Shown: positions 34,807 through 43,594 of the stretch, in pieces | How the letters are laid out: the number at the start of each line of letters is the position of its first letter | How positions within the stretch are numbered: the stretch's first letter is position 1 | From: Thalassobaculum sp. OXR-137 | GTDB lineage: Bacteria; Pseudomonadota; Alphaproteobacteria; Thalassobaculales; Thalassobaculaceae | Reading direction: 5' to 3' | Assembly (NCBI RefSeq): GCF_034377285.1 | Contig: NZ_CP139715.1 | Coordinates: 3,394,001-3,458,000 of the forward strand | DNA: 64,000 nt | Position numbers and translations under genes: made by a program | The notes under the pieces: generated by a model | Seen by the model: the letters and a program-made list of their open reading frames with translations, nothing else | Databases searched by the model: none | What the model was told of the DNA's origin: nothing

Positions 34807-34943
34807 CCGGCGAAACTGGGGAAATTTACTTCGGCGCTTCTGGGGAAATTACGGGCGGCATTGACACCCCCGAGACGTCGGAGCCGGGCAGAGGACTTCC
34901 GCCCGGCCAGATGCGTCGATGAAACGCGGCGCGTCTCCGCCGG

Positions 34944-35306
34944 TCAGCGCAGCAGGCGCTCGCCCTCACCGCTGAAATAGAAGCGCTCCAGAAGGTCGGC
35001 CTCGGCGTGCTTCTTGGTCCAGTGGGCGGGATACTCCCGACGATCGTCGATGGCGAAGCGGATGCGGGTCCGCGAGAAGGTCTGGGGGCTGGCGATCCCC
35101 TCGCCGCGGGCGACATCGACGATCATCTCGTCGAGGATCGATTGGATCGTGCGGTCGAGGACCGGACCGTGGGTGATGGACTGGCCGACCTCGTAAGAGA
35201 CCAGAACGTCTCCGACGATGCTCTGGGCGAGACCCGGATCGCCCCGGCTGATGCGGTCCCGGATATTGGCGTGGTGTTCGTCGATGCCGAAGGGATCGAA
35301 GCGCAT
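34944..35306 (-). CDS. Unrecognised 120-residue protein of the SIR2-STAND cassette
   Basis: No family recognised. The protein is charged and soluble-looking, beginning MRFDPFGIDEHHANIRDRIS and containing THGPVLDRTIQSILDEMIVD. A strong AGGAGGA site precedes its ATG, and codon use matches the neighbours, so it is a real gene. It lies 156 bp after the giant SIR2-STAND gene on the same strand, with a stem-loop between, and about 84 bp before the peptidase gene once the IS21 element is removed. A small regulator or cofactor of the giant protein is possible but unproven. Confidence 0.7.
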   Translation of the reverse strand: MRFDPFGIDEHHANIRDRISRGDPGLAQSIVGDVLVSYEVGQSITHGPVLDRTIQSILDEMIVDVARGEGIASPQTFSRTRIRFAIDDRREYPAHWTKKHAEADLLERFYFSGEGERLLR

Positions 35307-35412
35307 TCCGTCCTCCTGGTTGCTGGCGGCATCTCGACACCGGCCGCCCTGACGCCGCCTCGGTGCCCATCCGGCTGAGCGGCAGGGGCAGTCTGCGGCG
35401 GTCCAGCTGGGG

Positions 35413-35440
35413 GCTGCATCCTCCGTTTGGGGGATGCAGC
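35413..35440 (-). terminator. Stem-loop between the giant gene and the 120-residue gene
   Basis: GCTGCATCC (35413-35421) and GGATGCAGC (35432-35440) form a perfect 9-bp stem with a 10-base loop. On the minus-strand transcript it follows the giant gene by about 20 bp and lacks a following U-tract, so it may attenuate or protect the message rather than end it. Confidence 0.45.
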
Positions 35441-35462
35441 TTTCCTGGAGACGGCCGTCGCG

Positions 35463-38400
35463 TCAGATCTGGTCGAACAGGGATTCGATGCGCTCGATCT
35501 GGATCTGGTTGCCGTGCCGCTTGGCCATTTCCAGGCAGCCGAACAGCAGCTTGCGCGCCTGGGAGGGCAGGCCCCTGGCGGACAGGACGCTGGCATAGAG
35601 GGTCATCGAGTGGTTGAGGCGGAGCTCCATGCCGTTGCGTTTGGCGATCGCCATCGCCCGCGTGAGCAGGGTGCCGGCGAGGGCGGTCTCGCCGTGATCC
35701 GCCAGGAACGCCGCCCGGGTATGGAGAGCCTCGCAGAGTAGGGCGGGCATATCCATCACCTGGGCATAGTCCTCAATGACGCCGATCCGCGCGACCAGCG
35801 ATTGGGAATGGTTGTGGGAGTGCGGCCGGACGCCGGTGCTGCGGTCCCGCAATTCGGCGATGTCGAGCCGGATCAGGGCGAGTCGCGCCTTCTTGTGGAG
35901 ATCTTCGTGGCCGCCGGCCTCGGCGAAGCTGATCGCCTCGTTCACGTGCCGCCGAGCCTGTTCGAGGTTGCCCTGGGTTCTTTCCAGATCGCCGAGGTGG
36001 CGCGAGAAGATCGAGCAGGCCCGCCGGTCGTTGTAGACCTCCAGGATCGCCAGCGCCTCGCGGTACCGCCGGGCGGCGGCCTCCCGGTCGCCGCTCAGAT
36101 GGCTGATGAAGCCGAGATAGCCATGGACGATGAACCACAACCGCCCGCGTCGCCCGGAGGCCTGGACCTCGGTGGCTTGGATCGCTTCCAGCCGACGCCG
36201 TGCGGTTGTGAGCCGGCCGCGCTCGATCTGAACGATGGCCAGGTTGAGTGAAACCCGGTTGTGTTGCGCGCCGCCGTCGATCGGGCCTTCGATGACGCGG
36301 TTGAAGCGGATTGCCTGGCGCAGGAGCGCCACCGCATCGATCAGATTGCCCTGCACGAGACAGATCAGGCCGCACTCGTTGTACAGCCAGACGATCTCGT
36401 CGCGGTACAGGGCATTGATGTGCCGCCATTCGCTGGCCGCATCGTAGTCAGCGGGGACCTTGTCCTTGTCCAGCAGTTCCCAGGCCTTGCGGATGATCCA
36501 TCGGACCTGGACACGATAGGCTTCGAAATACCCCCGCTCGGCCTCGTCATCGACGCTCCCCAGGTGCTTGTAGTCCTCGAAACGGGACACAACGGCCACC
36601 GAGAAGGTCGACCGCACGATGCACAGCGCCGCCCGCAGCGACTGAACACGGGTGGACAGCGGGGCCGCGCCAAGATGCCAGCTCTCCGTGGACCCTTCCG
36701 TACGGGCATGGTCCGGATACTGGCTGAGGGCTGCTACCAGCGAGTTCAGAAAGGTATAGGCCTCATGGGTCAGCCGCGGGAGCTCCGACGGCATCGACGC
36801 GTAGGTCGAGGGCGCGAAGCTGTTGATCTCGATATATTCATGCGGCCCGCTCCCCATCTTCTGGATCACATGACGCTGAGTCAGGCGATGGAGGGTATAG
36901 CGAGCCTCGTCTTTAGCGGGCCGGCTGTAGTACTTGGCGAGACGTTTGGCGTTTTCGGCAATCTTGTCCTGCCTGTCCTTTTCCGACCCTGCATCATGAG
37001 TTTGCGTCTGCTCGGAAGATTTCCTGCTTTCACTCGGGGCCGATAGCCGGTCGTGCAACTGCACCAGCCGTGGATGCGGGTGCAGTTCGAAGACCAGACC
37101 GTGGCCGGCCATGCATTTGAGGGCCTCGGTCAGCATCTCCTGGCGCGAGTTCTGGCGCGTGCGCAGAACGTCGTCGAAGTACCGACGGATCTCCGGCATC
37201 CGCACAAGAACGTCGACACTGCAGGGCGCGCCGATCACAGCGAGGTGCCGCATGATCAGCATCTGGAGTTCCAGGTCGTAGCGCGGCTCTCCGAGGATAT
37301 GAAATCGCTCGTGGGCATCCAGGACCTTGTCGAGCACTACCTGTTCCACGCGGCTCGAACTGGCGATCGCGGCTTCGTCGGAAACCCGGCGGATGAAGGC
37401 TTCGGCTTTCTCCGCACCGTCGCGGATGGTGCGCTCGCCGAGGGCGATGCGCTGCGCCGCGGCGAGGAGGATGGTCATGCAGTAGCGGTTGCTCCGCAGG
37501 CTCTGTCTGATCCCCTTCCACTCGCGGATGGCCTGCATGTTGGCGGACACGTGGTCGGCATCGTACCGGGCCAGGAGCAGTGCTTTGACTTGGGTCGTGG
37601 CTTCGTCCCCACCGGCAGGCTCTTGGGCGGCGATGATCTGCTGCAGATTGCTATGGAGCTCTTGTACGAGGTGTATCTTTTTGCAATTACTTGCTTTTTC
37701 CTTTTTTAGACTATCGAGTTCTGAGTTCAACTGGCGTAGGGATTCTGTGAATTCATCTTGAATGTCGACAACGGCCTTCTCTAGCGAGGCGATGTCTTCG
37801 TCTGCAGTATGTTGGGTAAAAATGGTGTGGTGCAGCCCTTTGTCGGAATTTATGTTCCCGAGCTTCGTTCTGCAGGAGGCGATGCGCTCATCGTTGGAAT
37901 TGATCGCGTTGACCCTCTTTTCTGCATCCAGCAAGAAGAGAAAGATCGCCAGAAGGCGGAAGTTGTCGACGAGAATGCGTTCGGAATTCGCTTCCCGGCC
38001 GAAATGGACGTAGCAGCGGTCCTGGACGGGCAGATTGTCGGCTTCCGACAGAGGCAGGCAGTCGACCCCGCTGCTCAGCTGACGCAGCGCGACATTGCTT
38101 CGCCCCGTGGCAGGCAGATTCTGTCGCTCGATCGAGACGAAATGCATCCGGTAGCCGGAAGGGTCCGGGTCGATGCCGGCATCTGACAGGTCCCGGAACT
38201 CGGTGCCGCTGACCTTGTCCTGCATTGCCTGGAACGCGTTGCGGTAGCTTTTGAGGAAGGGCGTCTCCTTCACGAAGATCTCGCCGAGATTCTGCTCGCC
38301 GGAGACCAGGACGATATCCAGCGGGAACGGCGCGAACTGTTCGGAGGCGAGCAGGCGCAGAAACGCCTCTATCTCCCGGTTCTTCGGCAATCCTCCGGCG

Positions 38401-41400
38401 TAGTGCAGCAACTCAAGGGCGTTCACCACGAGAAGGAGCCTCGGGCGGTACGTCGTGCTGGCCTTGTGGATCCGCACGGCTTTGGACAGTCGGCTGAACG
38501 CCTTGAACAGATGGGTCAGCAACTCAAGACGCGGCAGACCGGCCAGACTTTCGCGGATCGCATACTTGTAGAGCTGGAGGGTGGTCGCGCTGACCTCCAA
38601 ACCGCCCTCCGGCTGGCGTTCGCCGCGCAGGATGGCGACCAGTCGAGCCAGATCGACGTCGTCGTCACGGCCCTGGTCGAACAGTCTCATGGCTTCCGCG
38701 CGCAAAGCCGTGAACTCGGCGCGATGGTCATCGATCAGATCGTGGATGTGGGAGCCGGGGTCCTCCGCCAGCTTTTCCAGGTTGGAGCGGATATGGCAAT
38801 CGGCCCGTTGTGATTCCCATTCCGGTAGGGCCGTCAACGCGACGCAGCTCTCGATCAGCGCGTCGATCAGCATGTCGTAGGCCGAGGCGATCTCGCTGGA
38901 GAAGCTGAAATTGACGAAGAATGCCGAGATGAAATACGGGTGCCGGGTCCGGTGATTGATCGGCCACGCAGCCCGAATGTAGGAGCTAAGGCCGAGGCTG
39001 CTGAAAAAGGCTGAGAAGAACGTCCCCTTTCCGAGCCCCCGCTTGGCGGCCACGAGATAGGTCCGGCGCATGTCCAGCGGGTTGGCGCCCATGCGGGTGT
39101 GGCTGACGCTCATGGGTTGCTTCGTGCTGAGCAACTCGGCGCGGTGGGCGAAGCTGCCTTCCGTGCTCACTGTGGTCGTAGCGGCATTGAACCACGGCTG
39201 CCGGTGCTGCTCGGCGAAGACGGCGTCCAGGAACGTGTCGAACGCTCGGACGCCGGTCTCCGGCAGCGAGTTCAGCCGAGCCTGTTTAAGGTCGGTCGTG
39301 GGGGCGCCCGGAGCGATGGCGGCCAGGTTCAACAGGGGGAGTTTGGAGGAATACCCGTCCGCCTGATCGAGCTCCGAGATCCTGTTCCTGAGAAGGTGCC
39401 GCACGTAGCGGAGCGGCGGATGGACGATCGGTTCGCCGGTCGCTTCATCACGAAAATTGGAGGGCAGCCGCCGTTCGAAGCGGGCGATCCGGTGCGGCGG
39501 GCTTTGCCGCCAGTGGGTCCACCATGTCTGCCACTCCACCGTCAACGCATCCAGTGTGGCGCAAAGCGTTCCGGTCAAGACGGCGGTCTGCAATCCGTTA
39601 AGGGCGACCAGCCTGGCGCGGACCTCTCGAATGCCTGCCAGCAGAACACGATCGGACGGCAACGTGGCGTCCTTGGCGTCCGCGTCGATTGCCTGCAGCT
39701 TCTTCATGATGCGGCTAATAGGCCCGTTGGCCTGGACCGTGATCCTCAGGAGCTCGAAAATCGCGAAGCTTTCGAACTCCAGGAATCGGTCAGCGCGTGT
39801 GGCAGCCTGCTGTGGAGTGAGGACGTCTTTCTGCGCGTAGTCGTCCCTGGGAATGAAACTCACCGGCGCAAGCCGTCCTTTACCATCCGAGCCGTCCGGC
39901 TTGTCGAGATCCGACGGGGTGTCAAGGTCGGCGTCTTTAGCACGTCCGAGAAGCGTGTTGAGGATGGCGGCCGGATGGCCCCCGGTGAACTCCGGGTCGC
40001 GTTCGGCCAAACCGTCGATCACACGCTTCAGCAGAGCCTTACCGGACCACTTGGAATTCAGCAGCTTGATCGGCTGGTTCGGAGCTTTTCCATCCTTCAG
40101 GGCCAGCGCGTAGCGCAGAAGCTCCTGAAGCTCGGTATTGATCGTTCTCAACTCCCCGATCAGCGACATCGTATAGTGCAGCCAGTCGACGGTCGGCGCG
40201 TCTTCGAAAGGGACGCCGTTCTGCGAAATGATCCTGCCTGAGCCGTAGAAGATCGTGTGGACCCCATATCGGAGATACAGGCCGGTCGCGAATCTTGCGC
40301 GCGCGGCCAGAGGCTTCTCCGCAGGGGAGAGCACGATCGCCGTGCGGTCGATCGCCCGGTCCCGATCGCTCATGAACTGCCGCAATGGTCGCAGAACGTC
40401 CGCCTCCTGCATCCCCAGGCCGACGAAGAACAGGGGGTTGCCTGAAAAAGCCAAACGAATGCCTTCGTCGACCGAGTCCCGGTTCATGTCGTTGCGCAAA
40501 TACAGGTCCATGTAGTCGCGCTCGGTGACCACGATCTTCGAGCCTTCGGTGGCCCGGCCATGCAGGTGGAAGACATGTCCGTCGGCGTCCGCGTCGTCGA
40601 CGGAGAACTGCACCAGGTCGCCGGCGCTGTCGCGCTCGAAGGTATGATCCTTGAAGACTCCGCCGAGTTCGTCGACACGATAGACACCGGATTTGTCTTT
40701 CCGGGGAGTGGTGCCGGCCTCCGACGCGTCTTCGTCGTCGCTCTCGTATTTTCGATAGCCGCGGTCGTGAAAGAACCGCTCGATCTCCATGTCGTAATTG
40801 GTGGTGAGGTACCGCCGGATCCCCATATTCATCACAAGCGACTGTATGGGGTCGAGATCCGTGTCTATGACGGAATGACGAGAGCGAAAATCTGTGTCCT
40901 CGATATCCCGATATTGCAGGAGTTTCGGCTTTCTCTTATCGTCCTTCCAACCGGTCAGTTCTCGATAGGGATCTTCGACTAAATCTAGCATCATCTCCAA
41001 GACAAACCGATGAGTTGGAGAAACAATTTCGCGACTATGTTCTCGGCGCTGACCGTCCTTTGGATTATTGTTTCCAATAGAAAATTTATCGACCCAGTAT
41101 AATAAATTCTTCCAATGGCCTAAGTGAGTATATTTTAAAGGTTTTGGATTTTCTTCGCTGGGCGTGATGTTAGATAGGATGTAAGACGATAATGACTTTA
41201 TCGTGTCGGACCTGAAGTAGCCGAGAGACCAGAATCGCTCGGGAAATTCGCGAATGCCGCGGACTTTCCGCCGTAGGTTGTCGGGCCGTATGGCCGGTCG
41301 CTTCCAACGGATCTGACTATTGATTTCTTTAATGGCGTTGGATCGGTTGGCAGTATCCCAGGCTTTTCGCCCCGCGTCCCGTTCATAGAGGGTGGCGCGC

Positions 41401-42446
41401 CAGAGATAGGTTTCCGCCTGCGCGCATTCGTCGACCATGAGGACCTTGGTGAGATCCGAGAAAGAGAGCGCCGCCTCTTCAACCAGTATCTTTCGCAGGA
41501 GATCACGCAGGGTCCGATCATAATCACGCCGCGCGTTGGCAAATCGCTCGAGCTTCTTCTTGAGAAAATCGGCGTCGTGCCCGGAGTGGACTTTAAAAGA
41601 CTCCAGATGCTCTATGATGGCCTCAATATCAGGCGCGGGGCCGGCCGACGCCTTCACATTGAAGCCCGGAAGGGCGTGTTTGGCGATGGCTGCAACCAAG
41701 TCCTTAGGGGCTGTGGCTGCGGGATTCCAGTCCGGATCTGTCCTCCAGTTTCCGGCGAAAAGGCCGTCGTTCCTCTCCAGAGCCTCTTTCAGCTTTTCCG
41801 CGGCCTGGAAGACGACCGGGGCAGGCTCGCCTCCGGGGATGGCATCGGCGTTTTTCAGCAACATTAGGGTGTTCGACAGACGCGCGACTTCCTGGGACCT
41901 GAAGCGGATTTCGTTCTGCTTGATCGCCAGGAACGCACCCAGATGCTTTATCTTCGAAGCCGCAGACCTGCGGTCGTCGTCCCCGCTGGAGGAGGGGGCC
42001 AATTTCAGGGTGGTCAGCATCCGCTGGACCGCCGCTTCGCTCTTCGCTTCGTCCCCCGAAAGCCCAACGACGTCGGGATCCACAATCTTCTCCGACAGAC
42101 GGAGGAGGTCTTCCACGGCGCCAATAAGATTTTTTGATTTCTCGCAGCAGGCGATGTAGGCCTCAGCGATCTCTTCCAGCCGGCTGACCTGCCGCTCCTG
42201 CCATTCGGTCCAGCTCAATCGGCCATAGGCGGCCGAAAGACCCGATCCGACGAAGGCGAGAAGGTTCTTGTTGCTGAGCGCCTGAAAGAGAAGCTGCTTA
42301 CCCTTGCTTTCAATGAGTGGCGTGTCGAGCGTGCCGTCGATCAGGTTGACGACATAGGGCCAGCGCTGGAGTTCTGCGGTCTCGCTGTCGAACTCATCCT
42401 CTTCGCCGCCGAAATTCTGCTCCGACGGATCCGCGACGTTTGCCAT
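35463..42446 (-). CDS. Giant SIR2-STAND-TPR protein, putative anti-phage defence sensor/effector
   Basis: A 2327-residue protein. The N-terminal SIR2 (NAD-binding) domain has FVGSGLSAAYGRLSW at about 65-79, TTNYD at 548-552 with the catalytic-type asparagine, HLHG at 627-630 with the histidine, ERDY, and LFFVGLGMQEADVL at 672-685. About 470 residues separate the first two motifs, far more than in usual SIR2 enzymes. The central P-loop NTPase has AKRGLGKGT at 1134-1142 and a hydrophobic RLLLVVNALELL strand at about 1336-1347. A coiled coil (about 1551-1605), a winged-helix-like part (about 1725-1800) and TPR-like helices (about 1890-2327) follow. ATG 42446 is favoured over GTG 42467 by its GGGGGA site. 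SIR2 fused to STAND is known in defence proteins that deplete NAD+ (Avs5-like); function here is inferred. Confidence 0.82.
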   Translation of the reverse strand: MANVADPSEQNFGGEEDEFDSETAELQRWPYVVNLIDGTLDTPLIESKGKQLLFQALSNKNLLAFVGSGLSAAYGRLSWTEWQERQVSRLEEIAEAYIACCEKSKNLIGAVEDLLRLSEKIVDPDVVGLSGDEAKSEAAVQRMLTTLKLAPSSSGDDDRRSAASKIKHLGAFLAIKQNEIRFRSQEVARLSNTLMLLKNADAIPGGEPAPVVFQAAEKLKEALERNDGLFAGNWRTDPDWNPAATAPKDLVAAIAKHALPGFNVKASAGPAPDIEAIIEHLESFKVHSGHDADFLKKKLERFANARRDYDRTLRDLLRKILVEEAALSFSDLTKVLMVDECAQAETYLWRATLYERDAGRKAWDTANRSNAIKEINSQIRWKRPAIRPDNLRRKVRGIREFPERFWSLGYFRSDTIKSLSSYILSNITPSEENPKPLKYTHLGHWKNLLYWVDKFSIGNNNPKDGQRREHSREIVSPTHRFVLEMMLDLVEDPYRELTGWKDDKRKPKLLQYRDIEDTDFRSRHSVIDTDLDPIQSLVMNMGIRRYLTTNYDMEIERFFHDRGYRKYESDDEDASEAGTTPRKDKSGVYRVDELGGVFKDHTFERDSAGDLVQFSVDDADADGHVFHLHGRATEGSKIVVTERDYMDLYLRNDMNRDSVDEGIRLAFSGNPLFFVGLGMQEADVLRPLRQFMSDRDRAIDRTAIVLSPAEKPLAARARFATGLYLRYGVHTIFYGSGRIISQNGVPFEDAPTVDWLHYTMSLIGELRTINTELQELLRYALALKDGKAPNQPIKLLNSKWSGKALLKRVIDGLAERDPEFTGGHPAAILNTLLGRAKDADLDTPSDLDKPDGSDGKGRLAPVSFIPRDDYAQKDVLTPQQAATRADRFLEFESFAIFELLRITVQANGPISRIMKKLQAIDADAKDATLPSDRVLLAGIREVRARLVALNGLQTAVLTGTLCATLDALTVEWQTWWTHWRQSPPHRIARFERRLPSNFRDEATGEPIVHPPLRYVRHLLRNRISELDQADGYSSKLPLLNLAAIAPGAPTTDLKQARLNSLPETGVRAFDTFLDAVFAEQHRQPWFNAATTTVSTEGSFAHRAELLSTKQPMSVSHTRMGANPLDMRRTYLVAAKRGLGKGTFFSAFFSSLGLSSYIRAAWPINHRTRHPYFISAFFVNFSFSSEIASAYDMLIDALIESCVALTALPEWESQRADCHIRSNLEKLAEDPGSHIHDLIDDHRAEFTALRAEAMRLFDQGRDDDVDLARLVAILRGERQPEGGLEVSATTLQLYKYAIRESLAGLPRLELLTHLFKAFSRLSKAVRIHKASTTYRPRLLLVVNALELLHYAGGLPKNREIEAFLRLLASEQFAPFPLDIVLVSGEQNLGEIFVKETPFLKSYRNAFQAMQDKVSGTEFRDLSDAGIDPDPSGYRMHFVSIERQNLPATGRSNVALRQLSSGVDCLPLSEADNLPVQDRCYVHFGREANSERILVDNFRLLAIFLFLLDAEKRVNAINSNDERIASCRTKLGNINSDKGLHHTIFTQHTADEDIASLEKAVVDIQDEFTESLRQLNSELDSLKKEKASNCKKIHLVQELHSNLQQIIAAQEPAGGDEATTQVKALLLARYDADHVSANMQAIREWKGIRQSLRSNRYCMTILLAAAQRIALGERTIRDGAEKAEAFIRRVSDEAAIASSSRVEQVVLDKVLDAHERFHILGEPRYDLELQMLIMRHLAVIGAPCSVDVLVRMPEIRRYFDDVLRTRQNSRQEMLTEALKCMAGHGLVFELHPHPRLVQLHDRLSAPSESRKSSEQTQTHDAGSEKDRQDKIAENAKRLAKYYSRPAKDEARYTLHRLTQRHVIQKMGSGPHEYIEINSFAPSTYASMPSELPRLTHEAYTFLNSLVAALSQYPDHARTEGSTESWHLGAAPLSTRVQSLRAALCIVRSTFSVAVVSRFEDYKHLGSVDDEAERGYFEAYRVQVRWIIRKAWELLDKDKVPADYDAASEWRHINALYRDEIVWLYNECGLICLVQGNLIDAVALLRQAIRFNRVIEGPIDGGAQHNRVSLNLAIVQIERGRLTTARRRLEAIQATEVQASGRRGRLWFIVHGYLGFISHLSGDREAAARRYREALAILEVYNDRRACSIFSRHLGDLERTQGNLEQARRHVNEAISFAEAGGHEDLHKKARLALIRLDIAELRDRSTGVRPHSHNHSQSLVARIGVIEDYAQVMDMPALLCEALHTRAAFLADHGETALAGTLLTRAMAIAKRNGMELRLNHSMTLYASVLSARGLPSQARKLLFGCLEMAKRHGNQIQIERIESLFDQI

Positions 42447-42789
42447 AGTTTTCCCCCACCCCGGCACATCCCCTGGCCATATTGGAAGTTCGGGATAAGG
42501 TTGTATATGTGAGATTGATCACGATTGGCGGGTGCGGCCACCATCCGCAGCGCGTCGGGAGTGGCTCAGAAATCTGCAGCTATCTGCCGGCCGGCCTTCA
42601 TGCACCGATGACGACCAGGCTTATGCCCGTGCTGGGTAGTGCCTCCGCCAGCGCCAGCATGTCAGTGCAGGATCCGAGTGGAACACAGGCATGCTGGCCT
42701 CCCCTCGCGGCCGGTGTCTTGGCCAGATATCCGCGGTAGCTCCTGCTGACCATGGCCTTTTGGTCCTGGCTCGCGGCGAGGAAGGTTGC
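42447..42789. other. Upstream region of the giant gene, no gene seen
   Basis: No supportable coding region. On the minus strand the giant gene's ribosome site lies just above 42446; an AT-rich patch at 42501-42512 (TATACA on the minus strand) could be its -10 element. The remainder resembles the decayed tail of the frame-broken gene above it. Confidence 0.35.
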
Positions 42790-43316
42790 CTAGCCATAGT
42801 CGCTCTGGCCGCCGGCGACGTTGCCCGTCGGTATCCGCTTGATCCCCCGCATCTCAAAGGCGACGGCCGACGGTCGGACGGATATGCATTCGGCGGTGAG
42901 CGCCAGGGCGTCGTGGCAACGACCGGGCTCCATGAACACGGAGTTTTTCAGGCCATACGCGCCGATCGCTTCCCGGTTGAGGGCGAGGGCTCGGTCGATA
43001 TCGGCATGGGCCGGGTCCACCTCGGCATCTCACGGCGTCCGTCGGTGTGGAACGCTTGTGCTATCTGCGGTGAGACGCTCTCAAGATAAAACTGGTTTAA
43101 CGTTCCCGACCGGAACTGATTGTACTGTGTCCAGTAGATGTCGTTGGTAAGACCAAACACCCCCGTGTCTTCGGCTCCGTCCGTAAACGTCATTCGACAA
43201 ACGCCGTCTTGTCCATAATACGCTGTCGCAATGTGGAGGCGGCTTTCGGGGTCGTAACTATTCAGCGTTTTCCCGAACAAAAACTCCTGAAATTCATTTG
43301 GGTTTAAATGCGCCAC
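42790..43316 (-). pseudogene. Frame-broken small gene of unknown function
   Basis: A frame from 43316 begins MAHLNPNEFQEFLFGKTLNS and reads plausibly (GVCRMTFTDGAEDTGVFGLT, then YWTQYNQFRSGTLNQFYLE) up to about 43025. There codon-like composition moves to the neighbouring frame, continuing DPAHADIDRALALNREAIGA to a stop at 42790. Either a single-base indel broke one gene of about 170 codons or two small overlapping genes exist. I do not recognise the family. Confidence 0.45.
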
Positions 43317-43594
43317 GATTATGATCTACCTATGTCGATTGGTCGGATTTGAATACCGGCGCATAGGTGATTGGTCCGGACCCCAACTTCGGTCCAGGCC
43401 TTGCCCAGGCTAGTTGCGAAGGGAGCTCCTCATCCTAGTGTCTTTTCAATCCCGATGGTCGTTTGCCGACCCGAGAGAATGCTAGTCTGCGTTACGGCTC
43501 TGCGCTACGGCGCATCTTTATCGGTGCGCACATTGACAAGGAAGTGGGCCTCACCGACAAGCTCAAGCCCGGCTTTGCGGCGGGCCTCGGTGAA

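Larger units (their letters stand above)
32526..34866 (+). mobile_element. Complete IS21-family insertion sequence
   Basis: A 2341-bp element carrying istA and istB, with ends beginning TG and finishing CA. The left end (TGTTGATACC...) and the complement of the right end (TGTCAATGCC...) share internal terminal repeats: CCCCAGAA.CGCCG followed about 15 bp later by TTCCCCAGTT, present at both ends. Flanking CCCCCG duplications support recent transposition. It is inserted between the 120-residue gene and the papain-like peptidase gene, in the reverse orientation to them. Confidence 0.9.
32520..34872. repeat. 6-bp target-site duplication of the IS21-family element
   Basis: CCCCCG stands at 32520-32525 directly left of the element and again at 34867-34872 directly right of it. 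A short duplication of this size is normal for IS21-family transposition and shows that the insertion is intact and the flanks are original neighbours. Confidence 0.75.
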
